Shown in pieces: positions 1 to 8,475 of a stretch of 11,844 bases of DNA (the stretch's first letter is position 1; each line of letters begins with the position of its first letter). Where the stretch lies: the NCBI GenBank assembly GCA_045047105.1, contig JASFYQ010000080.1, positions 1 through 11,844 on the forward strand, given 5' to 3'. This DNA comes from JADGAU01 sp045047105 (GTDB lineage Bacteria > Pseudomonadota > Gammaproteobacteria > GRL18). The position numbers and the translations under genes are program-made. A model generated the notes under the pieces. That model was not told the origin of the DNA. It made no database searches and saw only the letters and a list, made by a program, of their open reading frames with translations.

Positions 1-47
1 AATTATCCAATATCAATTTTCAATTATTGCCTATTACCGTTATAATG

Positions 48-77
48 TTGACCTTATTTTACCCTGTTTCTTATAAT
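48..77 (+). promoter_or_regulatory. Candidate sigma-70 promoter of valS
   Basis: A -35 element TTGACC (48-53) and a perfect -10 TATAAT (72-77) are separated by 18 bases. Transcription would start near 84, giving a leader of only about 19 nt before the valS ATG. A second TATAAT at 41-46 lacks a good -35. The assignment rests on consensus match and position only. Confidence 0.6.
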
Positions 78-102
78 TTAAATGAGTCAATAGCGAAATC
101 TT

Positions 103-2931
103 ATGGAAAAGACGTATACCCCTCAATCAATTGAACAATCCTGGTACAAAATTTGGGAAGACAGAGGTTATTTTTCAATAACCAACCCTCCCAATAAAAC
201 AGAAAATATTGATACAGGCCATATAGATAAATCCTATTGCATTATGATTCCACCACCTAATGTAACGGGTAGTTTACATATGGGGCATGCCTTCCAAGAT
301 ACCATAATGGATACTCTGACTCGTTATCACCGTATGAAGGGTGAAAAAACACTCTGGCAACCAGGTACCGACCATGCTGGTATAGCGACCCAAATGGTGG
401 TCGAGCGTCTGCTTAATGCAGAAGGTAAAACCCGCCATGATTTAGGCCGCGAAGAATTTACAAAAAAAATATGGCAGTGGAAAGAACAATCGGGCAATAC
501 CATTAGTCAGCAGCTACGCCGCATGGGCTCATCCCTGGACTGGTCCCGCGAACGTTTTACTATGGATGATGGTTTATCAGATGCAGTTAAAGAGGTATTT
601 GTTAAATTATACGAAGAAGATCTGATCTACCGCGGCAAACGACTGGTTAACTGGGATCCCATATTACATACCGCTGTTTCAGATTTAGAAGTTATATCGG
701 AAGAAGAAGCCGGGCATATGTGGCATATGCAATACCCACTTGCGGATGGCAGTGGTTCAATTATTGTTGCGACTACTCGTCCTGAAACCATGCTGGGAGA
801 TTCAGCCGTTGCTGTACACCCTGACGATAGCCGTTATAAAGATTATATTGGTAAAACTATTGCATTGCCTCTTTGTGATAGAGAAATTCCTATTATTGCG
901 GATGACTACGTTGATCCAGAATTTGGAACGGGCTGTGTAAAAATTACTCCAGCGCATGATTTTAATGACTATGCCATGGGCAAACGACATAACCTTGAAA
1001 TTAGAAATATTTTCACTAGCGACGCAGCTTTAAATGATAGTGTTCCTAAAAAATACCAGGGAATGGATCGTTATGTAGCAAGAAAAGCTATTATTGAAGA
1101 TTTACAAAAAAATAACCAATTAATAAAAATTGTTGATCACAAATTAGTAGTACCTAGAGGCGATCGATCTGGAGCGGTTATTGAACCTTTATTAACCGAT
1201 CAATGGTATGTAAAAGTGGGCCCACTGGCAGAACCTGCAATTGATGCAGTAAAAAATGGGGCTATTAAATTTGTTCCCGATAATTGGAAAAACACTTATT
1301 TTGAGTGGATGAACAATATTGAAGACTGGTGTATTTCCAGACAAATTTGGTGGGGGCACCGCATTCCTGCCTGGTATGATGATCAGGGTAAAATCTACGT
1401 TGCCCGTGATGTAGAGGAAATTCGTAGCAAATATAACTTAGCCGATGATTTTCCTCTACATCAGGATGAAGATGTTTTAGATACCTGGTTTTCCTCTGCT
1501 TTATGGCCTTTTTCTACCCTGGGCTGGCCAGAAAAAACCAAAGAATTTGAACAGTTTTATCCTACTAATGTATTAGTTACAGGATTTGATATTATTTTCT
1601 TCTGGGTAGCTCGCATGATTATGATGGGACTAAAATTTACAGGAAAAGTCCCCTTCCATGAAGTCTATATTCACGGTTTAGTTCGAGACTCCCATGGCCA
1701 AAAAATGTCAAAATCCAAGGGTAATGTATTAGACCCAATAGATCTAATTGATGGCATAGAACTGGAAACATTAGTAGATAAACGTACCAAGGGCATGATG
1801 CAGCCGCAAATGGCTGAAAAAATTGAACAGCAAACCCGTAAAGATTTTGCAGATGGAATACCTGCTTTTGGTACAGATGCATTACGCTTTACCTTCGCCA
1901 TTCAGGCAACTACTGGCAGAGATATTAAATTTGATATGAAACGTATCGAAGGATATCGTAATTTTTGTAATAAATTATGGAATGCTTCGCGCTATGTATT
2001 AATGAATACCGAAGGATATGATTGTGGTATAAACTCCTCATTTAATCAACTGGAATTATCACTTGCAGATAAATGGATTATTTCACGCTTTCAAGAAACA
2101 GCACAGATAGTAAGCAATGCTATTGATAATTATCGCCTGGATATTGCCTCAAAAGCTATTTATGAGTTTACCTGGAATGAATATTGTGACTGGTATCTAG
2201 AATTATCAAAACCCGCTCTATACAATAAAGATAACAGTGAAAACAAGCCTCAACATATAGCCACCAGAAAAACACTGGTGCAAGTTTTAGAGTGGATTTT
2301 ACGTCTATCCCATCCTATTATTCCTTTTATTAGTGAAGAAATATGGCAGCGTGTTGCTCCACTTGCAGGGCTGGCTTATAAGCAAGGTGAAAACAATAGC
2401 ATTATGATGCAAAGCTATCCTATTTGTGACACATCATTAATCAATAGCGAAGCCACAAATGAAATGCAGTGGTTACAAAATTTTGTAATGGGCATTCGTA
2501 AAATTCGCAGTAGCATGGATATTAAACCCAGCAAGAAGTTGGAAATTCTATTGCAAAATGGCAGCGAAAAAGACAAACAATTTGTTAGCAATAACCAGAT
2601 ATCTTTACTAAAATTAGCAGGTTTAGAGCAGATTAAATGGTTGGATGAAACTCAAACACCACCTGAATCTGCCACTACCATGGTAGGTAAAATGAAAATT
2701 TTAATTGCTATGGCAGGTTTAATTGACACAGACGAAGAATTAACTCGCCTGGCTAAAGAAATTACTAAAATTGAACAATATAAAGCCACTATTGAGAAAA
2801 AATTAGCAAATGAAAACTTTGTTAAACGTGCACCAGAACAAGTAGTTAATGTTGAAAAAGAAAAACTACACCAGGCACAAATAACTCTGGATGGTTTATT
2901 AGAACAGCAGCAACAAATACAAAAACTATAA
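103..2931 (+). CDS. valS: Valine--tRNA ligase
   Basis: Cytoplasmic class I aminoacyl-tRNA synthetase that charges tRNA-Val with valine using ATP and hydrolyses mischarged Thr-tRNA-Val. The 942 residues are close to the 951 of the E. coli enzyme. The Rossmann-fold signatures are intact: PPPNVTG at 50-56 leading into HMGH at 59-62 (HIGH motif), and KMSKS at 534-538. The CP1 editing domain is recognisable from TTRPET at 224-229 and HDFNDY at 285-290. An anticodon-binding helical region follows, and the last 70 or so residues form the charged coiled-coil tail typical of ValRS. The first ATG in frame is used; no clear Shine-Dalgarno sequence precedes it, and an upstream ATG at 81 is out of frame and stops after three codons. 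The gene lies directly behind a strong promoter-like sequence and may be co-transcribed with the DUF349 gene 64 bases downstream. Confidence 0.98.
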   Translation: MEKTYTPQSIEQSWYKIWEDRGYFSITNPPNKTENIDTGHIDKSYCIMIPPPNVTGSLHMGHAFQDTIMDTLTRYHRMKGEKTLWQPGTDHAGIATQMVVERLLNAEGKTRHDLGREEFTKKIWQWKEQSGNTISQQLRRMGSSLDWSRERFTMDDGLSDAVKEVFVKLYEEDLIYRGKRLVNWDPILHTAVSDLEVISEEEAGHMWHMQYPLADGSGSIIVATTRPETMLGDSAVAVHPDDSRYKDYIGKTIALPLCDREIPIIADDYVDPEFGTGCVKITPAHDFNDYAMGKRHNLEIRNIFTSDAALNDSVPKKYQGMDRYVARKAIIEDLQKNNQLIKIVDHKLVVPRGDRSGAVIEPLLTDQWYVKVGPLAEPAIDAVKNGAIKFVPDNWKNTYFEWMNNIEDWCISRQIWWGHRIPAWYDDQGKIYVARDVEEIRSKYNLADDFPLHQDEDVLDTWFSSALWPFSTLGWPEKTKEFEQFYPTNVLVTGFDIIFFWVARMIMMGLKFTGKVPFHEVYIHGLVRDSHGQKMSKSKGNVLDPIDLIDGIELETLVDKRTKGMMQPQMAEKIEQQTRKDFADGIPAFGTDALRFTFAIQATTGRDIKFDMKRIEGYRNFCNKLWNASRYVLMNTEGYDCGINSSFNQLELSLADKWIISRFQETAQIVSNAIDNYRLDIASKAIYEFTWNEYCDWYLELSKPALYNKDNSENKPQHIATRKTLVQVLEWILRLSHPIIPFISEEIWQRVAPLAGLAYKQGENNSIMMQSYPICDTSLINSEATNEMQWLQNFVMGIRKIRSSMDIKPSKKLEILLQNGSEKDKQFVSNNQISLLKLAGLEQIKWLDETQTPPESATTMVGKMKILIAMAGLIDTDEELTRLAKEITKIEQYKATIEKKLANENFVKRAPEQVVNVEKEKLHQAQITLDGLLEQQQQIQKL

Positions 2932-2995
2932 TTAAACCTAAGTATTAAATGCTTTTATAACAAGTATTTAACACTCAATATCAGTAATACTCAAA

Positions 2996-5908
2996 ATGAA
3001 ACTAAAGAATTTATTCTCTCCCCTGATCAATGCATTTTCTCGCAAAGGCTTAAACAGCACTAATCCTAAAAGCAGAATTCAGGCAATCCTGGAAGAATTA
3101 GAACCTGGCAGTAATGAGCTAGAAGATATAGCCATAAACGATCCCGATGCAGATGTTAAAATCTGTGCTATCAATCGTTTAAATAGTCTGGATGTAATGC
3201 AACAGGTACTGATAAAAATAAACGATGGAAAAGCCAAAGAAATAACACATCAACGCTTTTCAAAACTGCTTAGTGGCGAAATTTTCCCCATTCCAGACTT
3301 ACAGGATAGAGAAGCAGTAATAAAAGGAACCCTGCCCAATAAAACTATCGAGTATGTAGCACTCAATGCCAAAGAACCTCAGCTACGTATCCTGGCACTC
3401 CATAAGGTCAACCGAGATGCTTTATTAGGTGATATAGCTCTCAGTGATGCGAATAGTCAGGTTAAAATAACTGCAGCAAGTCAACTGGGTAAAAAATCAA
3501 CTCTTGAACGTGTCTGTAAACAATCTCGCAGCAAAGATAAACGGGTATATAAAATCTGTAAAGAAAAGCTTACCCGTATTATTGATGACGAAGAACGCCC
3601 ACAACGCATAAACCAAGAAATTCTGGACTTATGTGACCAATTAGAAAAAATCTACAAGCGTAATTTACTGATCCAAGAAGAATCCACCATTATACATCTA
3701 CAAGAAAAGTGGCAGGAATATAAAAACTTTACTAATGAACAAAATCAACAATGTTACCAAAATATTATTAACAAAATTAATATCTCACTTGAGCAATTAA
3801 AGCAGCAACAACAAGATGAATTGCTCATTGTTCAGAATTTACAACAGATTATTCACAACTTAAGCATTGAAGCAGAAGCTCTATTAGAAATAAAAGAGCA
3901 AAATAATGTAGGGATGATAGGTTCAAAGCTAAAAGCAATAGAATTATACAAAAAAAGTTGGAATGAACAAGTCCAACAAATTAATATAAAAAAACAAAAA
4001 GATCTTATTGAGCAATACCAAAATATTCTTATATTAATTGAGCAGGCAGAAGAACAAAAAGAAAACCTTTCCAGCTTTGATTTATTAAAGCAATATATCT
4101 CCCAGGCAGAACAATTATTAGCACATTCACGCTATATTAGTGAAAAAATAATCCGCTCATTAAAAAATAATTTTAAACTCGAAGAGCAAAATATTGATTC
4201 ATCTAATCCTCAATATAACGATCTACAAATCAGATTTAAACAAAGAATTGGCCTATTACAGCAACGCATTAGCAGTCAACAAGAGCAATACCAAATACTT
4301 ATTCAAAGCTCTGAAAAGTTAATTGTAGAAATCAATAATAAACTGGAACAGGGTAAAACAGAGGATGCCCAACAGCTTAAAAAACAATATCATCAACTGA
4401 TTGAAAGTTGCAATATTATTTCTTCCAGAGACAAAGAGGAAATGCTAGAAAAAGTACGCTCTTCTGATAGTGAGTTAAATAAACTGAGTTCATGGAAAAA
4501 CTGGGCTAATAACCGCGAACGTGAAAATTTAGTACAACAGGCACAAGATATATTAGCAAAGATTCAACAATCGGATAAAAATATTGCTATAGTTTATGAG
4601 CAATACGGTGATCAAGTAAAATCATTACGCCAACAATGGAAAAAACTTACAGGTCGTTCTCCCGATAAATTATGGGAACAGTTTAATAATTCATGTAACT
4701 TATGTTTTGAGCAATTTACCCCCTATTTTGATCAACAAAATAAACAACGCGAAGACAACCTGCTTCTAAAACAAGGTATTTGTACCCAGCTAGAAGATTA
4801 TATTAACTATATGCAATGGCCGTCAGCAGGTGAAAATGAAACAAGCGAGGATATTGATTGGTTACAGGTAAATAAAATTTTACGTCAGGCAAAAGCCGAA
4901 TGGAAAAGTATTGGCCCTATTGAAAATAGCCAACACCAAAAATTACTAAAAAAATATAATCATCTGGTTAATATTATAAATGCTGAGCTAAAAATACTAT
5001 GGGCTAAAAATCAAAAAAAATATCAGCAGCTGATAGAACAAGTTTTTGCCTTACATAAAAACCTGGATAAAGATTTAAATAAAGCTATTAATGAGGCTAA
5101 ATCCTTACAGTCACAATGGAACAAAATAGGCCCGGTACAACATTTTCAACGCAAAACATTGTGGAAAAATTTTAGAAAAGGCTGTGATATTATTTTTAAT
5201 AAACGAGATGAAATTAAAAAAGAAAGTAATCAGAAAGATGAATCTATTCTGCTTGAAAAAACAGGGCTATGTGAAAATTTAGAAGCATTAATTAAGCAAA
5301 GTGATCAACAAAATTTAAGCCTGGAAGATTTTAAAAGTGCCTTTGCTGATATTCAAAGTATCTGGTCACAGAGTACAGCAATAGCTAAGAACTCTACTAA
5401 ATTAAAAGAAATTGAGCAACGTTTCAAGCAGGCAAAACAAGCCTATAAGAAAAAAATTGATCAATTTTTAGAATTACAAAAGCTACATCAGCTGGAATTA
5501 TTACAACAAAAAGCAGATATTTGCCGAGCAGTAGAAAACAACCAAACCGAAAGTGCAGAACAAGACTGGAATGTGCTGGAAAGCTTAACAGATAAATCAT
5601 TAGAAAAAGCAATCTTAAAACGCTTTCAAGAAGCTCAAAAAATGCTTGAAGAACCACTTTCACAGCAACAGCTTAAAATATTATATAAAGAAAAAGAACA
5701 ACTTTGCCTTAGTTTAGAAGTAATAAGCGGTAAAAATTCACCTGATGAAGATGCACAAAATCGCCTGAAATTTCAAATTGAGCAGATGAATAACAAAACT
5801 AAGCAAGATACTATGCAAAGTATTGAAGAAATCATTTTGCAATGGACTTTATTAGCAGACTTGGAACAGCACAATAGCCTGACGCAACGTTTTAAAAAAG
5901 CACAATAA
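2996..5908 (+). CDS. Large DUF349 repeat protein with HEAT-like N-terminus
   Basis: A 970-residue, Gln- and Lys-rich, largely helical protein with no signal peptide or membrane segment, so probably cytoplasmic. Residues about 25-205 resemble HEAT-type helical repeats, with recurring patterns such as DPDADVKICAINRL. A long coiled-coil stretch follows to about 480. The C-terminal half carries tandem DUF349-like units, each marked by a Trp in a context such as W-x-x-I-G-P: W548 (WKKLTG), W636 (WKSIGP), W708 (WNKIGP), W790, W858 and W950, with weaker candidates at W239 and W322. Proteins of this DUF349 class and size occur widely in gammaproteobacteria; I know of no firmly established biochemical role. 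The start is the first ATG in frame and lacks an obvious ribosome binding site. It lies 64 bases after valS on the same strand with no terminator between them, so read-through from valS is plausible. Confidence 0.85.
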   Translation: MKLKNLFSPLINAFSRKGLNSTNPKSRIQAILEELEPGSNELEDIAINDPDADVKICAINRLNSLDVMQQVLIKINDGKAKEITHQRFSKLLSGEIFPIPDLQDREAVIKGTLPNKTIEYVALNAKEPQLRILALHKVNRDALLGDIALSDANSQVKITAASQLGKKSTLERVCKQSRSKDKRVYKICKEKLTRIIDDEERPQRINQEILDLCDQLEKIYKRNLLIQEESTIIHLQEKWQEYKNFTNEQNQQCYQNIINKINISLEQLKQQQQDELLIVQNLQQIIHNLSIEAEALLEIKEQNNVGMIGSKLKAIELYKKSWNEQVQQINIKKQKDLIEQYQNILILIEQAEEQKENLSSFDLLKQYISQAEQLLAHSRYISEKIIRSLKNNFKLEEQNIDSSNPQYNDLQIRFKQRIGLLQQRISSQQEQYQILIQSSEKLIVEINNKLEQGKTEDAQQLKKQYHQLIESCNIISSRDKEEMLEKVRSSDSELNKLSSWKNWANNRERENLVQQAQDILAKIQQSDKNIAIVYEQYGDQVKSLRQQWKKLTGRSPDKLWEQFNNSCNLCFEQFTPYFDQQNKQREDNLLLKQGICTQLEDYINYMQWPSAGENETSEDIDWLQVNKILRQAKAEWKSIGPIENSQHQKLLKKYNHLVNIINAELKILWAKNQKKYQQLIEQVFALHKNLDKDLNKAINEAKSLQSQWNKIGPVQHFQRKTLWKNFRKGCDIIFNKRDEIKKESNQKDESILLEKTGLCENLEALIKQSDQQNLSLEDFKSAFADIQSIWSQSTAIAKNSTKLKEIEQRFKQAKQAYKKKIDQFLELQKLHQLELLQQKADICRAVENNQTESAEQDWNVLESLTDKSLEKAILKRFQEAQKMLEEPLSQQQLKILYKEKEQLCLSLEVISGKNSPDEDAQNRLKFQIEQMNNKTKQDTMQSIEEIILQWTLLADLEQHNSLTQRFKKAQ

Positions 5909-6270
5909 TAGCTAAATGGTAATATAAAACTTAATCTGACAGGTAATAATTAAAGCCTAGTCTCACAGACCAGGTGATTTAAATTGCTTTATTATTTTGC
6001 ATTTTCAACCAAAAGCTTTCTTGGCACTTATTGACGAAAATTTTCTTCACTAAGCTAATATTTGCAGCTGATGAGTCTATAATTTCATAGCTAAAGTTGA
6101 GCTTTTTTATCTTTAGAGATAGATGTTTACCAGTAAAGGTAGGTTAGTTTACCTTCTTAGCTATTTAAAAAGTAATTCTGAGGTAAAACACAATAAATAT
6201 CAATGATTTTAAACCAAGTTTAGAACTTTACACTAAAGTCAGGGCTGGGTTTGTTTCACAAAACACATCT
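5909..6270. other. Non-coding stretch with small hairpins and no recognisable gene
   Basis: This is the left part of the 558-base gap between the DUF349 gene and typA. It contains several short inverted repeats: 5956-5974 (CCT-A-GTCT / AGAC-C-AGG with one mismatch, loop CAC), 6091-6116 (CTAAAG / CTTTAG, 14-base loop), 6136-6155 (AAGGTA / TACCTT, 8-base loop) and 6225-6239 (ACTTTA / TAAAGT, loop CAC). A direct repeat GTTTACC occurs at 6125-6131 and 6147-6153. The hairpin at 5956-5974 could weakly end the DUF349 transcript but has no U-run after it. No tRNA fold or transposase was seen. Confidence 0.5.
5979..6143 (-). pseudogene. Possible decayed gene fragment, unrecognised
   Basis: One minus-strand frame is open for 54 codons between stops. 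Its predicted peptide looks protein-like, running from PTFTGKHLSLKIKK to FWLKMQNNKAI, but its only Met is seven residues from the end, so it has no usable ATG start. No convincing ribosome binding site was seen. I do not recognise the family. It could be the C-terminal remnant of a lost gene or simply a chance open frame in AT-rich DNA. Confidence 0.15.
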
Positions 6271-6299
6271 TTGGGTTAGTGCTGTCGTAAAAATAAAAT
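6271..6299 (+). promoter_or_regulatory. Candidate promoter of an unannotated small RNA
   Basis: TTGGGT (6271-6276) and TAAAAT (6294-6299) are spaced by exactly 17 bases. The -10 matches consensus at five of six positions and the -35 at three. A start near 6306 would place the first hairpin of the candidate RNA at the 5' end of the transcript. Sequence match only. Confidence 0.35.
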
Positions 6300-6302
6300 A
6301 AG

Positions 6303-6435
6303 TGCTCCCAATGCAAAACTAACATTATTGGGAGCATGGAATGGTCCTAAAGGAAATGCTTAAACCTATTAACAGCAATATACTTTAAGCTATAAAACTG
6401 TAAAAAAAGGCTGCTTAAATTAAGCAGCCTTTTTT
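6303..6435 (+). ncRNA. Candidate structured small RNA
   Basis: Three hairpins follow one another here and the last is an intrinsic terminator. The first pairs TGCTCCCAAT (6303-6312) with ATTGGGAGCA (6327-6336), a perfect 10-bp stem with a 14-base loop and no U-run, so it is not itself a terminator. The second pairs GCTTAAA (6358-6364) with TTTAAGC (6384-6390), loop 19 bases. The third is the terminator stem at 6409-6429 followed by six T. A promoter-like element ends seven bases before the expected start. No convincing ORF lies inside; the longest, from ATG 6355, would be ten codons. I do not recognise it as 6S, tmRNA, SRP or another standard RNA. An alternative is that these are unrelated intergenic inverted repeats. 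Confidence 0.35.
6402..6435. terminator. Bidirectional intrinsic terminator downstream of typA
   Basis: The stem GGCTGCTTA (6409-6417) pairs perfectly with TAAGCAGCC (6421-6429) around a three-base loop. Seven A precede it (6402-6408) and six T follow it (6430-6435), so it can end transcription in both directions. On the minus strand it lies about 32 bases after the typA stop. On the plus strand it would end the candidate small RNA or read-through from the DUF349 gene. Confidence 0.85.
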
Positions 6436-6466
6436 ATAACCTAGAATGTGAAATTTAGAAAAAGCA

Positions 6467-8293
6467 CTATTCTTTTGCTTGCCTAGAAGCTCTTTTTCTA
6501 TCACTTTCTTTTAAAATACGTTTTCTTAAACGAATAGAGTGTGGTGTAACTTCAACTAATTCATCTTCATCAATAAACTCTAAGGCTTGTTCTAAAGTCT
6601 GTTTAATTCGAGGAACCAGAACAATGTTTTCATCTGTTCCAGCTGCACGAATATTGGTTAATTGTTTGGCTTTAAGCGCATTAACAACCAGATCATTTTG
6701 TCTGGAATGAATACCAATAATCATACCTTCGTAAATAGGTATGCCATGGCCTAAAAACAGGCGTCCACGTTCTTGCAGATTGAATAAAGCAAAGCCTACG
6801 GAAGTACCCTGACCATTACTGATCAATACACCATTATTACGCTTACCCAGGTTAACCTCTAAGTAAGGCCCATAATGTGAAAAGTTGTGATATAACAGTC
6901 CGCTACCAGAGGTCATGGTCATAAATTCGCTTTGAAAACCAATTAAACCACGTGCTGGAACAAGATATTCTAAACGTACTCGACCATGGCCATCTGGAAC
7001 CATATTTTTAAGCTCACCCTTACGCTCGCCTAATTGCTCCATAACCTTGCCCTGATGTTGATCTTCTATATCAATACTCACATCTTCATAGGGTTCTTGT
7101 TTTTCACCATCTACCATACGAGTAATTACTTCTGGACGTGAAACACCTAGCTCGTAACCTTCACGACGCATAGTCTCAATTAATATACCTAAATGCAATT
7201 CTCCACGTCCAGATACTCTGAATTTATCAGGATCAGCTGTGTTTTCAACACGTAAAGCCACATTATGTAATAATTCTTTATCCAGACGATCTCTGATTTG
7301 TCTAGAGGTAACATACTTACCATCTTGGCCTGCATAAGGAGAATTATTAACCTGAAAAGTCATGCTTACTGTTGGTTCATCCACGGTAAGTGCTGGAAGT
7401 GCTTCTGGAGTATCTGGGTCACAAATAGTTTCAGAAATATTTAATGGCTCAATACCAGTAAAAGCAATAATATCTCCTGCCTGAGCTTCTTCAACTTCAA
7501 TACGCTCCAGACCTTTAAAAGAATACAGTTTTAGCATACGTGCCTTTCTCTGTTTTCCATCGGTACCAATAACTACAACCTGGCTATTGGTTTTGATTTT
7601 TCCACGTTTAATTCGTCCTATACCAATCACACCCGTGTAGGTATTGTAATCAAGGGTAATCACCTGCATTTGAAAACCACCATCCACATCCACATTTGGA
7701 GGAGAAACTTTTTCAACAATAGTTTCAAATAAAGGAGTCATATCCCCTGAGCGCGCCTCAGAATCTAAGGAAGCATAACCATTAATAGCGGATGCAAAAA
7801 CAAAAGGAAAATCCATTTGCTCATCGGTTCCTTCCAGACGATCAAATAAATCAAAGGTTTCATCGATTACCCAATCAGGGCGACCACCTTCACGATCAAT
7901 TTTATTTACCACAACGATGGGATTCAAGCCCATTGCAAATGCTTTTTGAGTCACAAAACGGGTTTGAGGCATTGGGCCTTCTACTGCATCAACTAATAAT
8001 AGAACACAATCTACCATAGATAATACCCGTTCAACTTCTCCACCAAAATCAGCATGCCCTGGGGTATCTACAATATTGATATGATATCCATTCCATTCAA
8101 TTGCAGTATTTTTAGATAGAATAGTAATACCACGTTCTTTTTCAAGCTCATTAGAATCCATAATCCGTTCATCAAGTTTATCTCTTTCAGAAAAAGAACC
8201 GGATTGCTTTAATAGCTCATCTACCAAAGTAGTTTTTCCATGATCAACATGGGCAATAATGGCTATATTTCTAATTTTACTGATGTCTTTCAC
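6467..8293 (-). CDS. typA: Ribosome-associated translational GTPase TypA/BipA
   Basis: Cytoplasmic GTPase of the EF-G family that binds the ribosome and is known to support large-subunit assembly and growth under stress, notably cold. The 608 residues match the usual family length (E. coli 607). G motifs are intact: AHVDHGKTT at 14-22, RGIT at 54-57, DTPGH at 76-80, NKID at 130-133 and SAI at 168-170. A beta-barrel domain II (about 205-290), EF-G-like domains III and V, and the TypA-specific C-terminal domain (about 480-608, with GLIGF and HGIPIYEG-type segments) follow. The start is GTG, seen as CAC at 8291-8293, because no ATG lies nearby in frame; AGGGA about ten bases upstream may serve as ribosome binding site. 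The stop is TAG. It is a single-gene unit, with its own promoter-like sequence at 8379-8407 and a terminator 32 bases past the stop. Confidence 0.97.
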   Translation of the reverse strand: MKDISKIRNIAIIAHVDHGKTTLVDELLKQSGSFSERDKLDERIMDSNELEKERGITILSKNTAIEWNGYHINIVDTPGHADFGGEVERVLSMVDCVLLLVDAVEGPMPQTRFVTQKAFAMGLNPIVVVNKIDREGGRPDWVIDETFDLFDRLEGTDEQMDFPFVFASAINGYASLDSEARSGDMTPLFETIVEKVSPPNVDVDGGFQMQVITLDYNTYTGVIGIGRIKRGKIKTNSQVVVIGTDGKQRKARMLKLYSFKGLERIEVEEAQAGDIIAFTGIEPLNISETICDPDTPEALPALTVDEPTVSMTFQVNNSPYAGQDGKYVTSRQIRDRLDKELLHNVALRVENTADPDKFRVSGRGELHLGILIETMRREGYELGVSRPEVITRMVDGEKQEPYEDVSIDIEDQHQGKVMEQLGERKGELKNMVPDGHGRVRLEYLVPARGLIGFQSEFMTMTSGSGLLYHNFSHYGPYLEVNLGKRNNGVLISNGQGTSVGFALFNLQERGRLFLGHGIPIYEGMIIGIHSRQNDLVVNALKAKQLTNIRAAGTDENIVLVPRIKQTLEQALEFIDEDELVEVTPHSIRLRKRILKESDRKRASRQAKE

Positions 8294-8378
8294 TGTGTAT
8301 GTATCCCTAAAATCGACTAAAAAAGTGACTAAATAAGCTTAAAATTCTCTATAATGAGTAATTATTGAAAAATCGTGC

Positions 8379-8407
8379 ATTATACATCATTTTGTCTATA
8401 CTTTAAA
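8379..8407 (-). promoter_or_regulatory. Candidate promoter of typA
   Basis: Read on the minus strand, TTTAAA (8402-8407) and a perfect TATAAT (8379-8384) are spaced by 17 bases. The start would fall near 8372, giving a leader of about 79 nt to the GTG. A TATAAT on the opposite strand at 8350-8355 shows how common such boxes are in this AT-rich gap. Confidence 0.45.
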
Positions 8408-8440
8408 AACTATAATTATAAAAATTAACTAAAGTTTTTT

Positions 8441-8475
8441 TAAAATTTGGCGTTATAGTGCATATAGAATAAATT
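8441..8475 (+). promoter_or_regulatory. Candidate promoter region of the CheW-CZB gene
   Basis: Two readings overlap. A sigma-70 form is TTGGCG (8447-8452), 17 bases, TAAATT (8470-8475). A weak flagellar sigma-28 form is TAAA (8441-8444), 15 bases, GCATATAG (8460-8467), which matches five of eight positions of GCCGATAA. Either would leave a leader of roughly 70 nt. I cannot decide between them from sequence. Confidence 0.3.

Noticed and set aside
1637..1901. Minus-strand open frames inside valS, of 76 and 81 codons
   Set aside because: They lie wholly within a conserved synthetase gene, overlap one another in different frames, and have no ribosome binding site or recognisable product.
2932..2995. 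Repeated AAGTATT in the valS-DUF349 gap as a regulatory repeat
   Set aside because: Two seven-base copies in AT-rich DNA are expected by chance, they are not inverted, and no known operator is matched.
5424..5663. Minus-strand 79-codon open frame inside the DUF349 gene
   Set aside because: Its Leu/Phe-rich translation is what the antisense of Lys/Gln-rich codons gives; there is no independent start signal.
5956..5974. Hairpin after the DUF349 gene as an intrinsic terminator
   Set aside because: The stem is short with a mismatch, and only a broken T-rich stretch follows, so it was not listed as a terminator.
6355..6387. Ten-codon ORF (MLKPINSNIL) preceded by AAAGGA inside the candidate small RNA
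   Set aside because: The purine run is only one base from the ATG, too close for a working ribosome binding site, and the peptide is too short to support from sequence alone.
8326..8355. Plus-strand TGACTA-18-TATAAT as a promoter for the CheW-CZB gene
   Set aside because: It would need a leader of nearly 190 nt, and closer candidates exist. Boxes of this quality are common by chance in this AT-rich gap.
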